From contig JADLHJ010000060.1 of NCBI GenBank assembly GCA_020848835.1, positions 124,001 through 188,000 on the forward strand: 64,000 bases of DNA, in the 5' to 3' direction. The notes below the pieces were generated by a model that worked only from the letters and a program-made list of their open reading frames with translations, searched no databases and was not told where the DNA came from. The number at the start of each line of letters is the position of its first letter. The first letter of the stretch is position 1. Made by a program: the position numbers and the translations under genes. Source of the stretch: Candidatus Hydrogenedentota bacterium. Its GTDB lineage: Bacteria > Hydrogenedentota > Hydrogenedentia > Hydrogenedentales > SLHB01. Shown here piece by piece: positions 17,507 to 26,260 of the stretch.

Positions 17507-18280
17507 CTAATACAACTTCCCCACCTCGCCGCCGTCTACTGGCATCACCATTCCATTCACGAAACTCGCGGCATCCGAGCATAGCCACGCGATCGCCTCG
17601 GCCGTTTCGCTGGATTCGGCTACGCGGTTCATGGACGAGTAGCGGCTGAGCAGGATCTTCATCAACTTGGGCGCGGCTTCGAGATAGGGGTCTACGATCT
17701 CGGATCGCGTGTAACCCGGCGCGACGACGTTCACGCGTATCCCTGCGGCGGCGTAATCGATCGCTGCCGTCTTTGATAGTCCGATCACGCCATGCTTGCT
17801 TGTGCAATACGGCGCGTGGCCCATGTCGCTCGGGCGATACCCGTAGACCGATGACACGTTCACGATCGCGCCCTTGCCCGACTTCTGCATCGCGCGTATC
17901 TCGTGCTTCATGCACAACCACACGGCGCGCAGGTTCGTATTCATCACCGCGTCCCAGTCGTCTTCTTCAATTTCGGCGACCGGCACACTCACGGGCCCGG
18001 AGATACCGGCATTGTTGACGGCGCAGTCGAGTCGCCCAAAGGATTCCAGTGTCTTTTCAACCAAACGCTGCACCTGCGCACTGATGGATACATCGGTCTG
18101 CACAAAGAGACCTTTCGCACCCAGCGCATTAATGCGATCGACGACAGCGCAGCCGCGATCCTCGCGCCTTGCCGCGACAACGACAGTTGCGCCTTCCTGC
18201 GCGAACTTCAGCGCCGCCGCTTCGCCAATGCCGGAACTGGCACCGGTAACAATTACGACCTTATCTTCAAAAGTTTTCAT
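17507..18280 (-). CDS. Short-chain dehydrogenase/reductase
   Basis: A 257-residue classical SDR, an NAD(P)-dependent oxidoreductase. It has the cofactor motif TGASSGIG near residue 13, the NNAGISGP block near 90, the catalytic Ser in NVSSVYG near 142 and YCTSK near 157. The C-terminal NGMVMPVDGGEVG is the usual family ending. The Arg/Arg pair after the second strand (AARRED) hints at NADP(H) preference, which is a general rule and not proof. The substrate is unknown. The last 33 codons are duplicated as a relic at 16651-16748. Confidence 0.85.
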   Translation of the reverse strand: MKTFEDKVVIVTGASSGIGEAAALKFAQEGATVVVAARREDRGCAVVDRINALGAKGLFVQTDVSISAQVQRLVEKTLESFGRLDCAVNNAGISGPVSVPVAEIEEDDWDAVMNTNLRAVWLCMKHEIRAMQKSGKGAIVNVSSVYGYRPSDMGHAPYCTSKHGVIGLSKTAAIDYAAAGIRVNVVAPGYTRSEIVDPYLEAAPKLMKILLSRYSSMNRVAESSETAEAIAWLCSDAASFVNGMVMPVDGGEVGKLY

Positions 18281-18416
18281 GAGACCCGCCTTCCTGAAAG
18301 GCGAAGCCTATGCGGTTTCGTTGGCGCAGTGCAACGCAGTGCGGGTTGGCGCGCGCAAACTCCTACTTATTAGCCCAAGGCGTTGCATTTGGGTGTCCGT
18401 TAGCTCTTGTGGGAAT

Positions 18417-18433
18417 CAAGGGTAATACCCTTG
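18417..18433. other. Short perfect hairpin downstream of the BlaR1-type gene
   Basis: CAAGGGT, AAT, ACCCTTG. It lies about 70 bases after the stop of the minus-strand M56 gene and between it and the start of the SDR gene. It has no U-tract and its role is open; transcription termination is possible. Confidence 0.35.
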
Positions 18434-18501
18434 ACAAGGTCGCTATTGCGCGGATTTTCAGCGCGAAACGACCTCGGTTGGATTGACAAATAATTTGAAT
18501 T

Positions 18502-21500
18502 TTACGAATTCGAGCGGGAAACCTCGCTGACAGCGGCGTTCGCAGCAGGTTGACTTTCCGGCGGCGGTGGTCCGCTTCGTCCGGGCAATTCTGTTGGCAC
18601 TTCCACGCTGGCCAACAGTAATTCGTACGGCTCACGGTGGCGCAGGATGCGCACCATGAGTCCATTGTCGAGGAGCCAATATTCTGTTACGTGGCCGGGG
18701 CGTTTCTTAAACCAGGTGTCGCCGAAGGATGTTTGCGTCTCCACGTAGTGGTGCGCGTTGAAGGTGCCCGCGGGGACGGTCACGTCTTCCTTTCCTTTGT
18801 ACTCGACCTTGGTATCATAGGTCGCCATACCTTTGCCGGTGTTGTCCCAGTCGAAGCACGCAAGTTCGATATCCTTAAGCGGGCGCTCCAACATCGCGAC
18901 TCCCATGTGTGCGATGTAAGGATCGGGCCGCGAATTGGGTTGATACCCATTCTTTGCTGGAACGGAGTACGATTCGGTCTGGCCGTCTTTTTCGCCCCCC
19001 TCGTAGACGACTGAAACTTGGTCGCCACTAATAGTGAGCGCGCTTGTTCCGGCAGGACGTCCATCACGCCCGTGGAAACAGTTTTCGTATCGTTTTATGC
19101 CACGTTCATTTGATGCATAGGCGACATTCGTCGTGTTCATTGACGGCATGTACGACGCGGCAACAATTGTTCCATCCGCGCTGCGCTTGCACCACATCGT
19201 GCTGGGGGATGGGAAATCGCCGCCACGACTGCGGTGATGGTAGGTTGCTTTCGCGATGACCTCGCCGGGTAACGAATCCACAATGGCCTGCGACTCTGCC
19301 GGAACCACCGCTTCACCGATCACGGGTGCTTCGGGAGGCGCGGGCGCTTGTGCTGGAGTTGCGCCTTGTTCTGCGAAGGTGCTGCTTGCCTTTGCGTTGG
19401 TCGCCCAATGTGGTGTGCCTTGCGCATCGACCAGGGCGACTGCGTCAATCTCGTTCCATCCCTTGACCGCAGGCGAATCGAGGTAGAGTTTAATCCGCTG
19501 CGTCTTGGTGCCCACAGGCAGCGGCACTTCAGTCACGTTTAAGGGGGTGTCTGGCTTTGATTCGGGGGAGATGCTGCGTTTCCACACATCGGACTCGGCG
19601 CCGTCCGCGTTTATTAGTACCAGGCGGACAAGTGCTCCGGGGTTGTAGGTTTCGTATACCTTTACCGTAGCTGCTTCTACCGGCTCCGCGTACTCAAGTT
19701 CGAGCCACTCCGCTTGATCATCCTGCGTGAGCGGCGCCCACGCGGTGGGTTGATCGCCGGCCAATGGCGTGTCAGGTTCGCCGGTGGCTTGTTCAGGGCC
19801 CCAACGGCGCTTCTCCTGTCCCGGCGACCAAGTCGTCTGTGCGGCAGCGTTTTGCGGCGTTGTTGCAGCTTCGGTCTTTGGCGGCGTCCAAGGAGTTAAT
19901 TGGGTCAGATCGATTGGAGGTTGGTTGCCGCTTTCGTTCCACCATTTACCCCAGGCTTGTTTGTCGGCGGAGAAGTTTTGCCCGGTGAGACGCACAAGCG
20001 ATGCGCGCGCCCACATGCGCGTGTTCTGGTTGCCATGATCGACGAGCGGGACAAGCGTCGGCACGACGGAGATATCGTCCTGGCGTCCGAGCGCAGCGAC
20101 GGCCATCCATTTCGCGCGGCAATCATAGTCGAAATCATCGCGGTGATATGAGGCAACTTTGATGAGGCCGGGCAGAAGACGTTTGTCTTTTAGCGCGCCA
20201 CTCTCCGCGAGCGCTTTACAGAGGTGACGACCGTATTCGCCTTGCAGCGCATCGGCGTTGGACGCGATCATGCGTTCGCGTTCTTCTGGCGAAATACTCG
20301 CGAACGCATCATCGGAAAGCCAAAGTCCCGAACCACCAAAGTTGCGCGCCGTCCAACGAATGTAGTCCTGCACGTCAGCATCAGCGTTGGCGTAGTGGGC
20401 TTTGATTTCGCCTTCTATCCGAGTAACTGGATCGCTTTCGGTTGACGCTGAAGCTGTCGCTGGCTGTTGCGAGTCACCCGCTGTAGCAAAGGTCCAAACT
20501 AGCGGTTCGAGCGGTAAATACACGACGCTCTGGAACCCATGTTCCTTATCACCATTCAACCCAACTTTATATGTCGTTGCTGGCTTCAGATTGACGGGCA
20601 ACGTGCAGGTTTGTTCGTCGTTCCACGCCGGTTCTCCCAATGCTACTGGATAATCGGTATCCAATACGACGAAGGAATGATTTCGCTCCAACATTGGTCG
20701 ATCGAAACGAATGACCAGTGTGGTCGGGCCGGGCACAATGTTCGTAGCGCCGTTTTGTGGAAATAAGGATAGGACTTTTGGTTTTTCGAGCTTGGACAGT
20801 TCAAATTCCGAAGCGCCGCTCGTGGCGAAATAAATTCGCTTACGGGGAGCGTCTATTCCATTTGCCCCGTGTACACCAGAACTCAACGGGACTTCCGTAA
20901 CATAAAATTTTCCAGCTTCCAACTTGATCGGCTGGACAAGCGTCCGCGCGTCAAGCCAATGTGCTGGCCCTGCGAATTTCACCAAAGGCACGCCGGGTAG
21001 ATAGACACCTTGATCCTTGTCGGATGTCCCACCTTGCATATCCTGATCAAACGTTACCCTGATTTCGGATGTTGACGGATCGACGTCGCGTGCGCCGACC
21101 TCCGGAAACGTGGATGCAATATGGGCAGCAGTCAGCATTGGGACTTGCTCGGGCGATGACTCATCTGCACTTGCCACCGAGAATCTTTGATCGAAGCTGG
21201 TCGAGCTCGCTTGTGTTGTTCTCGGAGACGCCGCAACAGGCATAAAAGTCGGAAGTGCGATCAGACCAATAATGGCTATACCCACGATACTGGATACCGT
21301 TAAAGCCACGTGTCTACGCACCGCGCCGTCCATAATCCGCGCCATGCGGTATCCGAGCGGATGGAGTTTGTTGGCGCAGCCGAATACGAAGCTGGGTGTT
21401 GCGGGTTGCTGCAATTGTTTTGCGGCGCGGAGGAGGGTGCGGCAGTATTCGCCGTGGCCGCTGAGTTCCATTTTCAGCACGATGTCGTCGCAGCAGTCTT

Positions 21501-22359
21501 CGCGTTTGCGGTGGAGTGCACGGATGAGCAGCCAGAACACGGGGTTGAACCACCAGAGCAATGCGATGGCGTGTTCGAGCCAGACGACGGCGAGATCGTA
21601 GCGGCGGTGGTGGGCGAGTTCGTGCGCGAGGATTGCGCGCAATTCCTCTTCGTCGAGTGATACGAGGGCTTCGGGAAGGATCACGTGTCGCTTGAAAACG
21701 CCAGTGGCCATGGGCGCGCAGCGGGCGCGGGTGATTCTGAGTTCTACACCGCGCAGTCCCATACGTGCGGCGACGTTGTTGTGCAACGCGTTCAGCGCGG
21801 CGCTTGGGGCATTTGAATTGCGCAGCAGGCTCTTCAATTTAAGATAACTCGTTACCATCACGAGTGTGAGTATCAGCGCACCGAATGCGTGAAGGCTGAC
21901 CAAAGCCAACTTCCAGTTCATGCCTGAATACCATTGCGCATTTTGCGATGCTACAGGCGTGATGTTCGCAGTAACGGTTTCGGTTGATTGTGTCGTGTCC
22001 GCGTTGAACACACGACTTTGGACATTTGCTCCGGCTATGGCCGGCGCACTCGATTCACTGATCGGAAACTCCGTAGACATCGCTGAAATTGCTGGTGCCT
22101 GCGGGAAGGCTGGCTCCTCGGCTTGTTGCGGGATCGACGGCGTTGCATCACTAAGCACCGCGGCAGGTATCACAGGAGGTATGAGAAACTTCAATAGCGC
22201 GACCAACAAGATCGCGTATAGAAACGCGGCGGAGCGTTTACGCAGCGCCCACGCGACGCCTAACACGACTATGGCAACGAGGGTGGCCTGCCAGAAACTG
22301 TGCGCGATATACGTCCACCACAGTTCCGAAAATGTTGTGACGAAAGACGTGGCGTTCAT
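18502..22359 (-). CDS. BlaR1-like M56 membrane peptidase with long C-terminal extension
   Basis: A 1285-residue protein. The first 330 residues are a BlaR1/MecR1-type M56 zinc metallopeptidase with several membrane spans and the motif HELAHH near residue 245, followed by RKREDCCDD. Such proteins cleave a BlaI-type repressor after sensing an outside signal. The remainder is extracytoplasmic and unlike the penicillin-binding domain of BlaR1: two Ig-like SbsA-type domains (about 410-500 and 545-640), a helical repeat region (640-800), a discoidin-like domain near 880-960 (WLELEYAEPVEAATVKVYE) and a DUF3108-like C-terminus near 1040-1270. It follows the repressor gene directly: AAGGAG overlaps the BlaI stop and precedes the ATG at 22359. 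The inducing signal is unknown. Confidence 0.85.
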   Translation of the reverse strand: MNATSFVTTFSELWWTYIAHSFWQATLVAIVVLGVAWALRKRSAAFLYAILLVALLKFLIPPVIPAAVLSDATPSIPQQAEEPAFPQAPAISAMSTEFPISESSAPAIAGANVQSRVFNADTTQSTETVTANITPVASQNAQWYSGMNWKLALVSLHAFGALILTLVMVTSYLKLKSLLRNSNAPSAALNALHNNVAARMGLRGVELRITRARCAPMATGVFKRHVILPEALVSLDEEELRAILAHELAHHRRYDLAVVWLEHAIALLWWFNPVFWLLIRALHRKREDCCDDIVLKMELSGHGEYCRTLLRAAKQLQQPATPSFVFGCANKLHPLGYRMARIMDGAVRRHVALTVSSIVGIAIIGLIALPTFMPVAASPRTTQASSTSFDQRFSVASADESSPEQVPMLTAAHIASTFPEVGARDVDPSTSEIRVTFDQDMQGGTSDKDQGVYLPGVPLVKFAGPAHWLDARTLVQPIKLEAGKFYVTEVPLSSGVHGANGIDAPRKRIYFATSGASEFELSKLEKPKVLSLFPQNGATNIVPGPTTLVIRFDRPMLERNHSFVVLDTDYPVALGEPAWNDEQTCTLPVNLKPATTYKVGLNGDKEHGFQSVVYLPLEPLVWTFATAGDSQQPATASASTESDPVTRIEGEIKAHYANADADVQDYIRWTARNFGGSGLWLSDDAFASISPEERERMIASNADALQGEYGRHLCKALAESGALKDKRLLPGLIKVASYHRDDFDYDCRAKWMAVAALGRQDDISVVPTLVPLVDHGNQNTRMWARASLVRLTGQNFSADKQAWGKWWNESGNQPPIDLTQLTPWTPPKTEAATTPQNAAAQTTWSPGQEKRRWGPEQATGEPDTPLAGDQPTAWAPLTQDDQAEWLELEYAEPVEAATVKVYETYNPGALVRLVLINADGAESDVWKRSISPESKPDTPLNVTEVPLPVGTKTQRIKLYLDSPAVKGWNEIDAVALVDAQGTPHWATNAKASSTFAEQGATPAQAPAPPEAPVIGEAVVPAESQAIVDSLPGEVIAKATYHHRSRGGDFPSPSTMWCKRSADGTIVAASYMPSMNTTNVAYASNERGIKRYENCFHGRDGRPAGTSALTISGDQVSVVYEGGEKDGQTESYSVPAKNGYQPNSRPDPYIAHMGVAMLERPLKDIELACFDWDNTGKGMATYDTKVEYKGKEDVTVPAGTFNAHHYVETQTSFGDTWFKKRPGHVTEYWLLDNGLMVRILRHREPYELLLASVEVPTELPGRSGPPPPESQPAANAAVSEVSRSNS

Positions 22360-22364
22360 CACGG

Positions 22365-22820
22365 TTACTCCTTGCGCGTGTGTCCGCGCCGCTCCGATTT
22401 TTCGCGGAGGGAATCCAGCAATTCTTCTAATTTATCCAGTTCTTCTGAATTGGGAATGTCCGAATCGAATAAGGACGCGACCATGGTTGCGCCGCTCCCC
22501 CCGAAGATACGTTGACGCAGGCGTTGCATGAGGCTGCGGTAGGTCGGTTGCGGGGCGTGTGCCGCGCGGTAGACGAATGCTTTACCGGTATCAGCTTTGG
22601 ATTTAGCGACGAGTCTTTTTTGTTCGAGCCGCTTTAGCAACGTAACCATCGCGCCGTGCGACATGGGACGGTAGGTTTCCATTGCTTCGCGGACTTCGCG
22701 CGCCGTTGCATTGCCGCGCTGCCAAAGACAGGCGAGGACTTCGAGCTCCGCGACAGGCAAATCGGCGAGTGAGGGGGGGAGAAGGTTCGTGCGCGGCCCG
22801 GCGTTTATTGTGTGTAGCAC
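22365..22820 (-). CDS. BlaI/MecI/CopY-family transcriptional repressor
   Basis: A 151-residue winged-helix repressor. LPVAELEVLACLWQRGNATAREVREAM (residues 21-47, with helix-turn-helix) and GAMVTLLKRLEQKRLV fit the Penicillinase_R family, and a C-terminal dimerisation helix follows (SEELDKLEELLDSL). It should bind a palindromic operator and be cleaved by the partner M56 peptidase encoded immediately downstream. The start is a GTG at 22820, with GGAGG about twelve bases upstream, a slightly long spacing. A sigma-70 promoter with an internal palindrome lies 43 bases upstream, consistent with autorepression. Confidence 0.9.
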   Translation of the reverse strand: MLHTINAGPRTNLLPPSLADLPVAELEVLACLWQRGNATAREVREAMETYRPMSHGAMVTLLKRLEQKRLVAKSKADTGKAFVYRAAHAPQPTYRSLMQRLRQRIFGGSGATMVASLFDSDIPNSEELDKLEELLDSLREKSERRGHTRKE

Positions 22821-22862
22821 CCATGGAAGACACCTCCGCGGTTGGGATTGCTTCCAAAGTAA

Positions 22863-22891
22863 AATATATACGCCCGTATAGATTCTGTCAA
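22863..22891 (-). promoter_or_regulatory. Sigma-70 promoter of the blaI-blaR1-type operon
   Basis: Reading the minus strand, TTGACA (22886-22891), a 17-base spacer, then TATATT (22863-22868). The -35 box is a perfect consensus match. Confidence 0.8.
22867..22880. promoter_or_regulatory. Candidate BlaI-type operator
   Basis: A perfect palindrome, TATACG, CC, CGTATA, inside the promoter spacer and touching the -10 box. A repressor dimer here would block RNA polymerase. The half-site differs from the TACA/TGTA half-sites I know for staphylococcal BlaI. Confidence 0.65.
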
Positions 22892-22950
22892 GTAAAAAAA
22901 TCGCGCTGATCCACAGTTCAGCGCGAGTGAATATGCACTAATCTAATAGG

Positions 22951-23403
22951 TTACGCGTGGGCGACGCCCGGCATTGAACCGACAAACATCTGGATCGATT
23001 CGGTTTCAAGGTCGGGGCGAATGCGGACTTTCGTTTCAAAACCCGCCGCACGGAAAAAGGTCACGATATCGGCGATTTCTTCGGCGTGAAGTTGAGGCGA
23101 CCGCGTGACGATCTTGATGCCGACGAGTTTCTTTGCGTCCGGTCGTAACGAGACATTCCAATCGGATTCCGTCATGGCGGACTGGATATCGCGCGCCAGT
23201 TGTTGGGCCATTGGATCGTAGTCCCAGTAGAAGAGATTCACGGGGCAATCGGAGAGGCGACGCATGTCGCGGATAAATTCCTGGCGCGCTCGCCCGACCA
23301 GACGCCAATGTTCCGACGCGCTGTTTACATGATGGAAGACTGGTCTGTTGGTTTCGGTGGGCGAAAGAATACTGGAAATGGGTGGGGTTTCGTTGTACGT
23401 CAT
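22951..23403 (-). CDS. Hypothetical protein, 150 aa
   Basis: No family recognised. The product is soluble and has no signal peptide. Alternating hydrophobic and polar segments such as VNLFYWDYDPMAQQLARDIQ and IVTRSPQLHAEEIADIVTFF suggest a mixed alpha/beta fold. The ATG at 23403 has AAGG about nine bases upstream. A TATAAT-like -10 box lies at 23453-23458 on the minus strand, with no clear -35. The gene is separated by about 130 bases from the repressor operon promoter on one side and by 150 bases from the aldehyde dehydrogenase stop on the other. Confidence 0.6.
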   Translation of the reverse strand: MTYNETPPISSILSPTETNRPVFHHVNSASEHWRLVGRARQEFIRDMRRLSDCPVNLFYWDYDPMAQQLARDIQSAMTESDWNVSLRPDAKKLVGIKIVTRSPQLHAEEIADIVTFFRAAGFETKVRIRPDLETESIQMFVGSMPGVAHA

Positions 23404-23556
23404 GGCTCACACCTTGTCACTTGTTACCATAAGTGGACACACCTTCGGTGACATTATAGCAGGTGGTGTATTGCTGCTTTAGTACAAAGGATAGAATGCT
23501 AAGAATTTACGGTATTCTTACCTTCGATGGGTGAGTGACAGTGGGATCTACAGGGC

Positions 23557-24867
23557 CTAGATAATGCGGAATGAATCAACAAGCGTGCAGCGACGCTCGC
23601 GGGTGAAGCTGATGGGGGAGGTCATACCTTCTCCAGTGGGGCTGGCGATTGTGAAAGAAGTGTAGCCCTCTCCGCCCATGCCGAGCCCGGCGAAGGTTGG
23701 GCCGTTCTTGATGAATATGGAACAGTTAACGAGCCGTGCCATTTTGGAAAGTTTCTCGATGTTGCGGGAGTGCATGGTGGCGGTGTGGCGGCGTCCGCCT
23801 TCGTAGGCAAGTGCGAGGTCTATGGCTTCATCCACATTTGCCACGCGTACGATGGGCATTACCGGCATGAGTTGTTCGGTCCAGGGTAGGGGATGATCGC
23901 GATCCACGTCGCAAATCACAAGGCGCGTCGTCGCGGGCGCGTCGATGCCTATCTCACGCAGAATGAGGTTGGCGTTCTTGCCGATCCACTTTTTGTTGAT
24001 AACCCCTTTGCGGCCTTGTCGCGATTCAAAAATGACGTTGCACAAACGTTCGATATCGCCGCCGGTGACCTCCACGCAATCGTTCGCGACCATGTTGCGC
24101 TTGAGTTCGTCGGCGACGGACGCGACGACGACGACTTCTTTTTCCGCGGTGCAAATGATGTTGTTGTCGAGCGATGCGCCGGCGACGATATTGCGCGCGG
24201 CGAGGAGGATGTCCGCGGTTTCATCGACTACTGCGGGGGGATTGCCGGGACCCGCGGCGATTACTTTTTTGCCGGAGAGCATGGCTTCGCGAACGACGCC
24301 GGGACCGCCGGTTACGACCAGCAACGCAACGTGTTGCGCTTTCATGAGTGCCTGCGCAGTTGCAACGCTTGGTTCTTCTACGGCGGTGACGAGATTTGCT
24401 GGACCACCCCCGCGCACAATTGCGTCGTTCAGGATTTCGACGCATCGGTTGGAACAGCGCTTTGCGTTGGGGTGGGCGTTAAACACAACGGCGTTGCCGC
24501 CACTAACCATCGCAATGGAATTATTAATGACAGTTTCGGTCGGGTTAGTCGTGGGAATGATCGAACCGATGACGCCGTAGGGCGCACGTTCCATCAGCAT
24601 TAAGCCGTGGTCACCGCTTTTCGCACGCGGCTCCAGCATTTCGGGCCCGGGCGTCTTAACTGTGACAAGCAGGTTCTTCTTAATCTTGTCCTCTGCGCGA
24701 CCGAGTCCAGTCTCTTCGGCGGCCATCACGGACAACTCTTTCACGTGCGCCAGTGCAGCGTCCCGCATCGCTGCTATAATTTTATGGCGCAGATCGAGAC
24801 TGCGCTGTTCCATTGCGAAGAAAGCGTCGCGGGCTTGCGATACGGCCCTTTCCAGCTCGGCATCCAT
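23557..24867 (-). CDS. CoA-acylating aldehyde dehydrogenase of a microcompartment
   Basis: A 436-residue aldehyde dehydrogenase of the EutE/PduP type that converts an aldehyde, CoA and NAD+ to acyl-CoA. Key features are the N-terminal Rossmann region, the block IPTTNPTETVINN near residue 105, a Gly-rich VVTGGPGVV near 185, AGPGNPPAVVD and the catalytic Cys239 in DNNIICTAEKEV. In such organelles this enzyme removes a reactive aldehyde inside the shell. The start overlaps the HepT stop by one base (TAATG). It lacks a long encapsulation extension at either end. It is the last gene of the minus-strand shell operon; the aldehyde source is not encoded next to it. Confidence 0.9.
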   Translation of the reverse strand: MDAELERAVSQARDAFFAMEQRSLDLRHKIIAAMRDAALAHVKELSVMAAEETGLGRAEDKIKKNLLVTVKTPGPEMLEPRAKSGDHGLMLMERAPYGVIGSIIPTTNPTETVINNSIAMVSGGNAVVFNAHPNAKRCSNRCVEILNDAIVRGGGPANLVTAVEEPSVATAQALMKAQHVALLVVTGGPGVVREAMLSGKKVIAAGPGNPPAVVDETADILLAARNIVAGASLDNNIICTAEKEVVVVASVADELKRNMVANDCVEVTGGDIERLCNVIFESRQGRKGVINKKWIGKNANLILREIGIDAPATTRLVICDVDRDHPLPWTEQLMPVMPIVRVANVDEAIDLALAYEGGRRHTATMHSRNIEKLSKMARLVNCSIFIKNGPTFAGLGMGGEGYTSFTIASPTGEGMTSPISFTRERRCTLVDSFRII

Positions 24868-25211
24868 TAAGAGTCTTCCTGAAGCAGTATCTCAATTTCC
24901 GACTGAAGGGTGGCGATGTCATGAGTAACGATGCGCCATAGAATTTCCACTGAAGTGGAAAAATAACCATGGATTAACCGGTGTCGCAGCGCAATGATTT
25001 TGGGAAAACTGGAAATTCGTTCGTCGAGGTTCGGTTTCTGCTTCGCCGCACAGTAGAGGGCTTCGCCAATTATGGAAAGATGACGTTCAATTGCAGGCCG
25101 CAAAGCGCGATCCAGCATGACCTCTTCAAAGACCCTATCTCGCGTCAGTTCGCGAATTTCGTGGCATGAATTGGACACGTCCTCCAAATACGTTCGCACG
25201 CTACGCGGCAT
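24867..25211 (-). CDS. HepT-like toxin (DUF86)
   Basis: A 114-residue all-helical HEPN-domain protein with the RX4HXY motif as RHRLIHGY, near residue 75, the signature of HepT ribonuclease toxins. Toxicity is typically blocked by AMPylation of the tyrosine by the partner MntA. Here the partner gene lies directly upstream and overlaps by 11 bases; the stop overlaps the start of the aldehyde dehydrogenase as TAATG. The pair is thus wedged in-line between microcompartment genes. HEPN/nucleotidyltransferase pairs are common mobile modules, so recent insertion is likely. Confidence 0.85.
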   Translation of the reverse strand: MPRSVRTYLEDVSNSCHEIRELTRDRVFEEVMLDRALRPAIERHLSIIGEALYCAAKQKPNLDERISSFPKIIALRHRLIHGYFSTSVEILWRIVTHDIATLQSEIEILLQEDS

Positions 25212-25509
25212 ACAAGGTCTGCTTCGTCGCGTTTACGGATTGCATGAAATACCGGTTCTTTTGTGCCTGCACCTCTACCAGGTCTACGCGCGTGCCAAAA
25301 AGTTTTTCGAGGGCAAAGAGAAACGCCCAAAAGTCGTCCGCGTATTTTTCTAGCGGCTTCTTGGTAAATTCGACTAAGAGATCGACATCACTGCGGCCGG
25401 GTTCAAAAGTGCCGTCGGCTGCACTGCCAAACACATCCAGACGCTTGACACCATATTGCTTGCAGAGTTCTTCGATGGCCGAAAGGTTTTGGGTAATCAA
25501 AGGAACCAT
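25201..25509 (-). CDS. MntA-like nucleotidyltransferase antitoxin
   Basis: A 102-residue minimal nucleotidyltransferase. The catalytic motif GSX10DXD is present in DVFGSAADGTFEPGRSDVDLLVEF (Gly28-Ser29 and Asp40/Asp42 by count). In characterised pairs MntA AMPylates the HepT tyrosine and silences the ribonuclease. The C-terminal part (FALEKLFGTRVDLVEV) is the usual short tail. It begins at 25509, eight bases after the stop of the vertex protein gene, and overlaps HepT at its end. Confidence 0.85.
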   Translation of the reverse strand: MVPLITQNLSAIEELCKQYGVKRLDVFGSAADGTFEPGRSDVDLLVEFTKKPLEKYADDFWAFLFALEKLFGTRVDLVEVQAQKNRYFMQSVNATKQTLYAA

Positions 25510-25516
25510 AATCGCC

Positions 25517-25807
25517 CTAATCTTTTCGCCATCTCACACTACCGTCGATGTCCCATGAATCGACGATTGCCATGATTACTGCGTCGCTGGGCCTGTCGCG
25601 CGTGGCTTCGGTGAGGCGCGCGGAACTGCCGGACGCTACGAGCACGACCTCGCCGACGCCTGCGCCAACGGCATCGACGGCGACGACGTAGCCGCCGGTT
25701 TCTTTGGCGTCTACGTCGAGAATCTTCACTACGAGTAGCTTGCGCCCTTCAAGAGAAGGCTCTTTTGCCGTGGATACGACAGTACCTGCTATTCGTCCAA
25801 TTTGCAT
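25517..25807 (-). CDS. Microcompartment vertex protein, EutN/CcmL family
   Basis: A 96-residue BMC-P pentamer subunit that caps the corners of a protein shell. Features: [27 protein letters not shown] at the N-terminus, the [19 protein letters not shown] block that forms the pentamer core, and the C-terminal [13 protein letters not shown]. Length fits the family. It follows the hexamer gene by 71 bases on the same strand and is separated by seven bases from the MntA gene. Confidence 0.95.
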   Translation of the reverse strand: MQIGRIAGTVVSTAKEPSLEGRKLLVVKILDVDAKETGGYVVAVDAVGAGVGEVVLVASGSSARLTEATRDRPSDAVIMAIVDSWDIDGSVRWRKD

Positions 25808-25878
25808 AAGAACTCAGTGACTTTCACCACGATGGCACGAAGGACACGAAATAAGTGAAATCGGAATCAGTGTCAAAA

Positions 25879-26184
25879 CTACTTTTTCATTTCTTTTGAC
25901 GCTTCATCGCGGCGGCCAAGTGGCAGGGCGACATCGACATTTGCGTGCGGGCGCGGGATGATATGGACACTGACTACTTCGCCGACGGCGCGCGCGGCGC
26001 GTTCGCCGGCTTCGCAGGATGCTTTCACCGCGGCCACATCGCCGCGAACAATTGCGGTCACGTAGCCGCCGCCAATTTTTTCGTAGCCGACAAGCTCGAC
26101 CTTTGCGGCTTTCACCATCGCGTCTGATGCTTCCACCATTGCGGCGAAGCCCCGCGTTTCTACCATTCCCAATGCGTCAGCCAT
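25879..26184 (-). CDS. Microcompartment shell hexamer, BMC-H
   Basis: A 101-residue single-BMC-domain protein that tiles the facets of a shell. It has the canonical [20 protein letters not shown] start, the [20 protein letters not shown] region with the pore-lining loop, and [14 protein letters not shown]. The C-terminal tail is charged (DEASKEMKK). AGGAGA lies ten bases before the ATG. Downstream genes encode the vertex protein and aldehyde dehydrogenase; upstream is the tandem-domain shell protein. Confidence 0.95.
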   Translation of the reverse strand: MADALGMVETRGFAAMVEASDAMVKAAKVELVGYEKIGGGYVTAIVRGDVAAVKASCEAGERAARAVGEVVSVHIIPRPHANVDVALPLGRRDEASKEMKK

Positions 26185-26260
26185 GTGCCTTAGTCTCCTC
26201 TTCGGCTCGCAACCCCAACGTCACCTAAATTCAATCGTAAACGCTATCGTACACGATGTT

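Noticed and set aside
17439..17921. N-terminal extension of the SUKH frame
   Set aside because: It is antisense to the SDR codons and Arg-rich; the SUKH domain begins after the AGGAGA site at 17438.
23416..23450. TGTCAC and GTGACA around the hypothetical gene start
   Set aside because: Imperfect spacing and no known regulator; too weak for an operator call.
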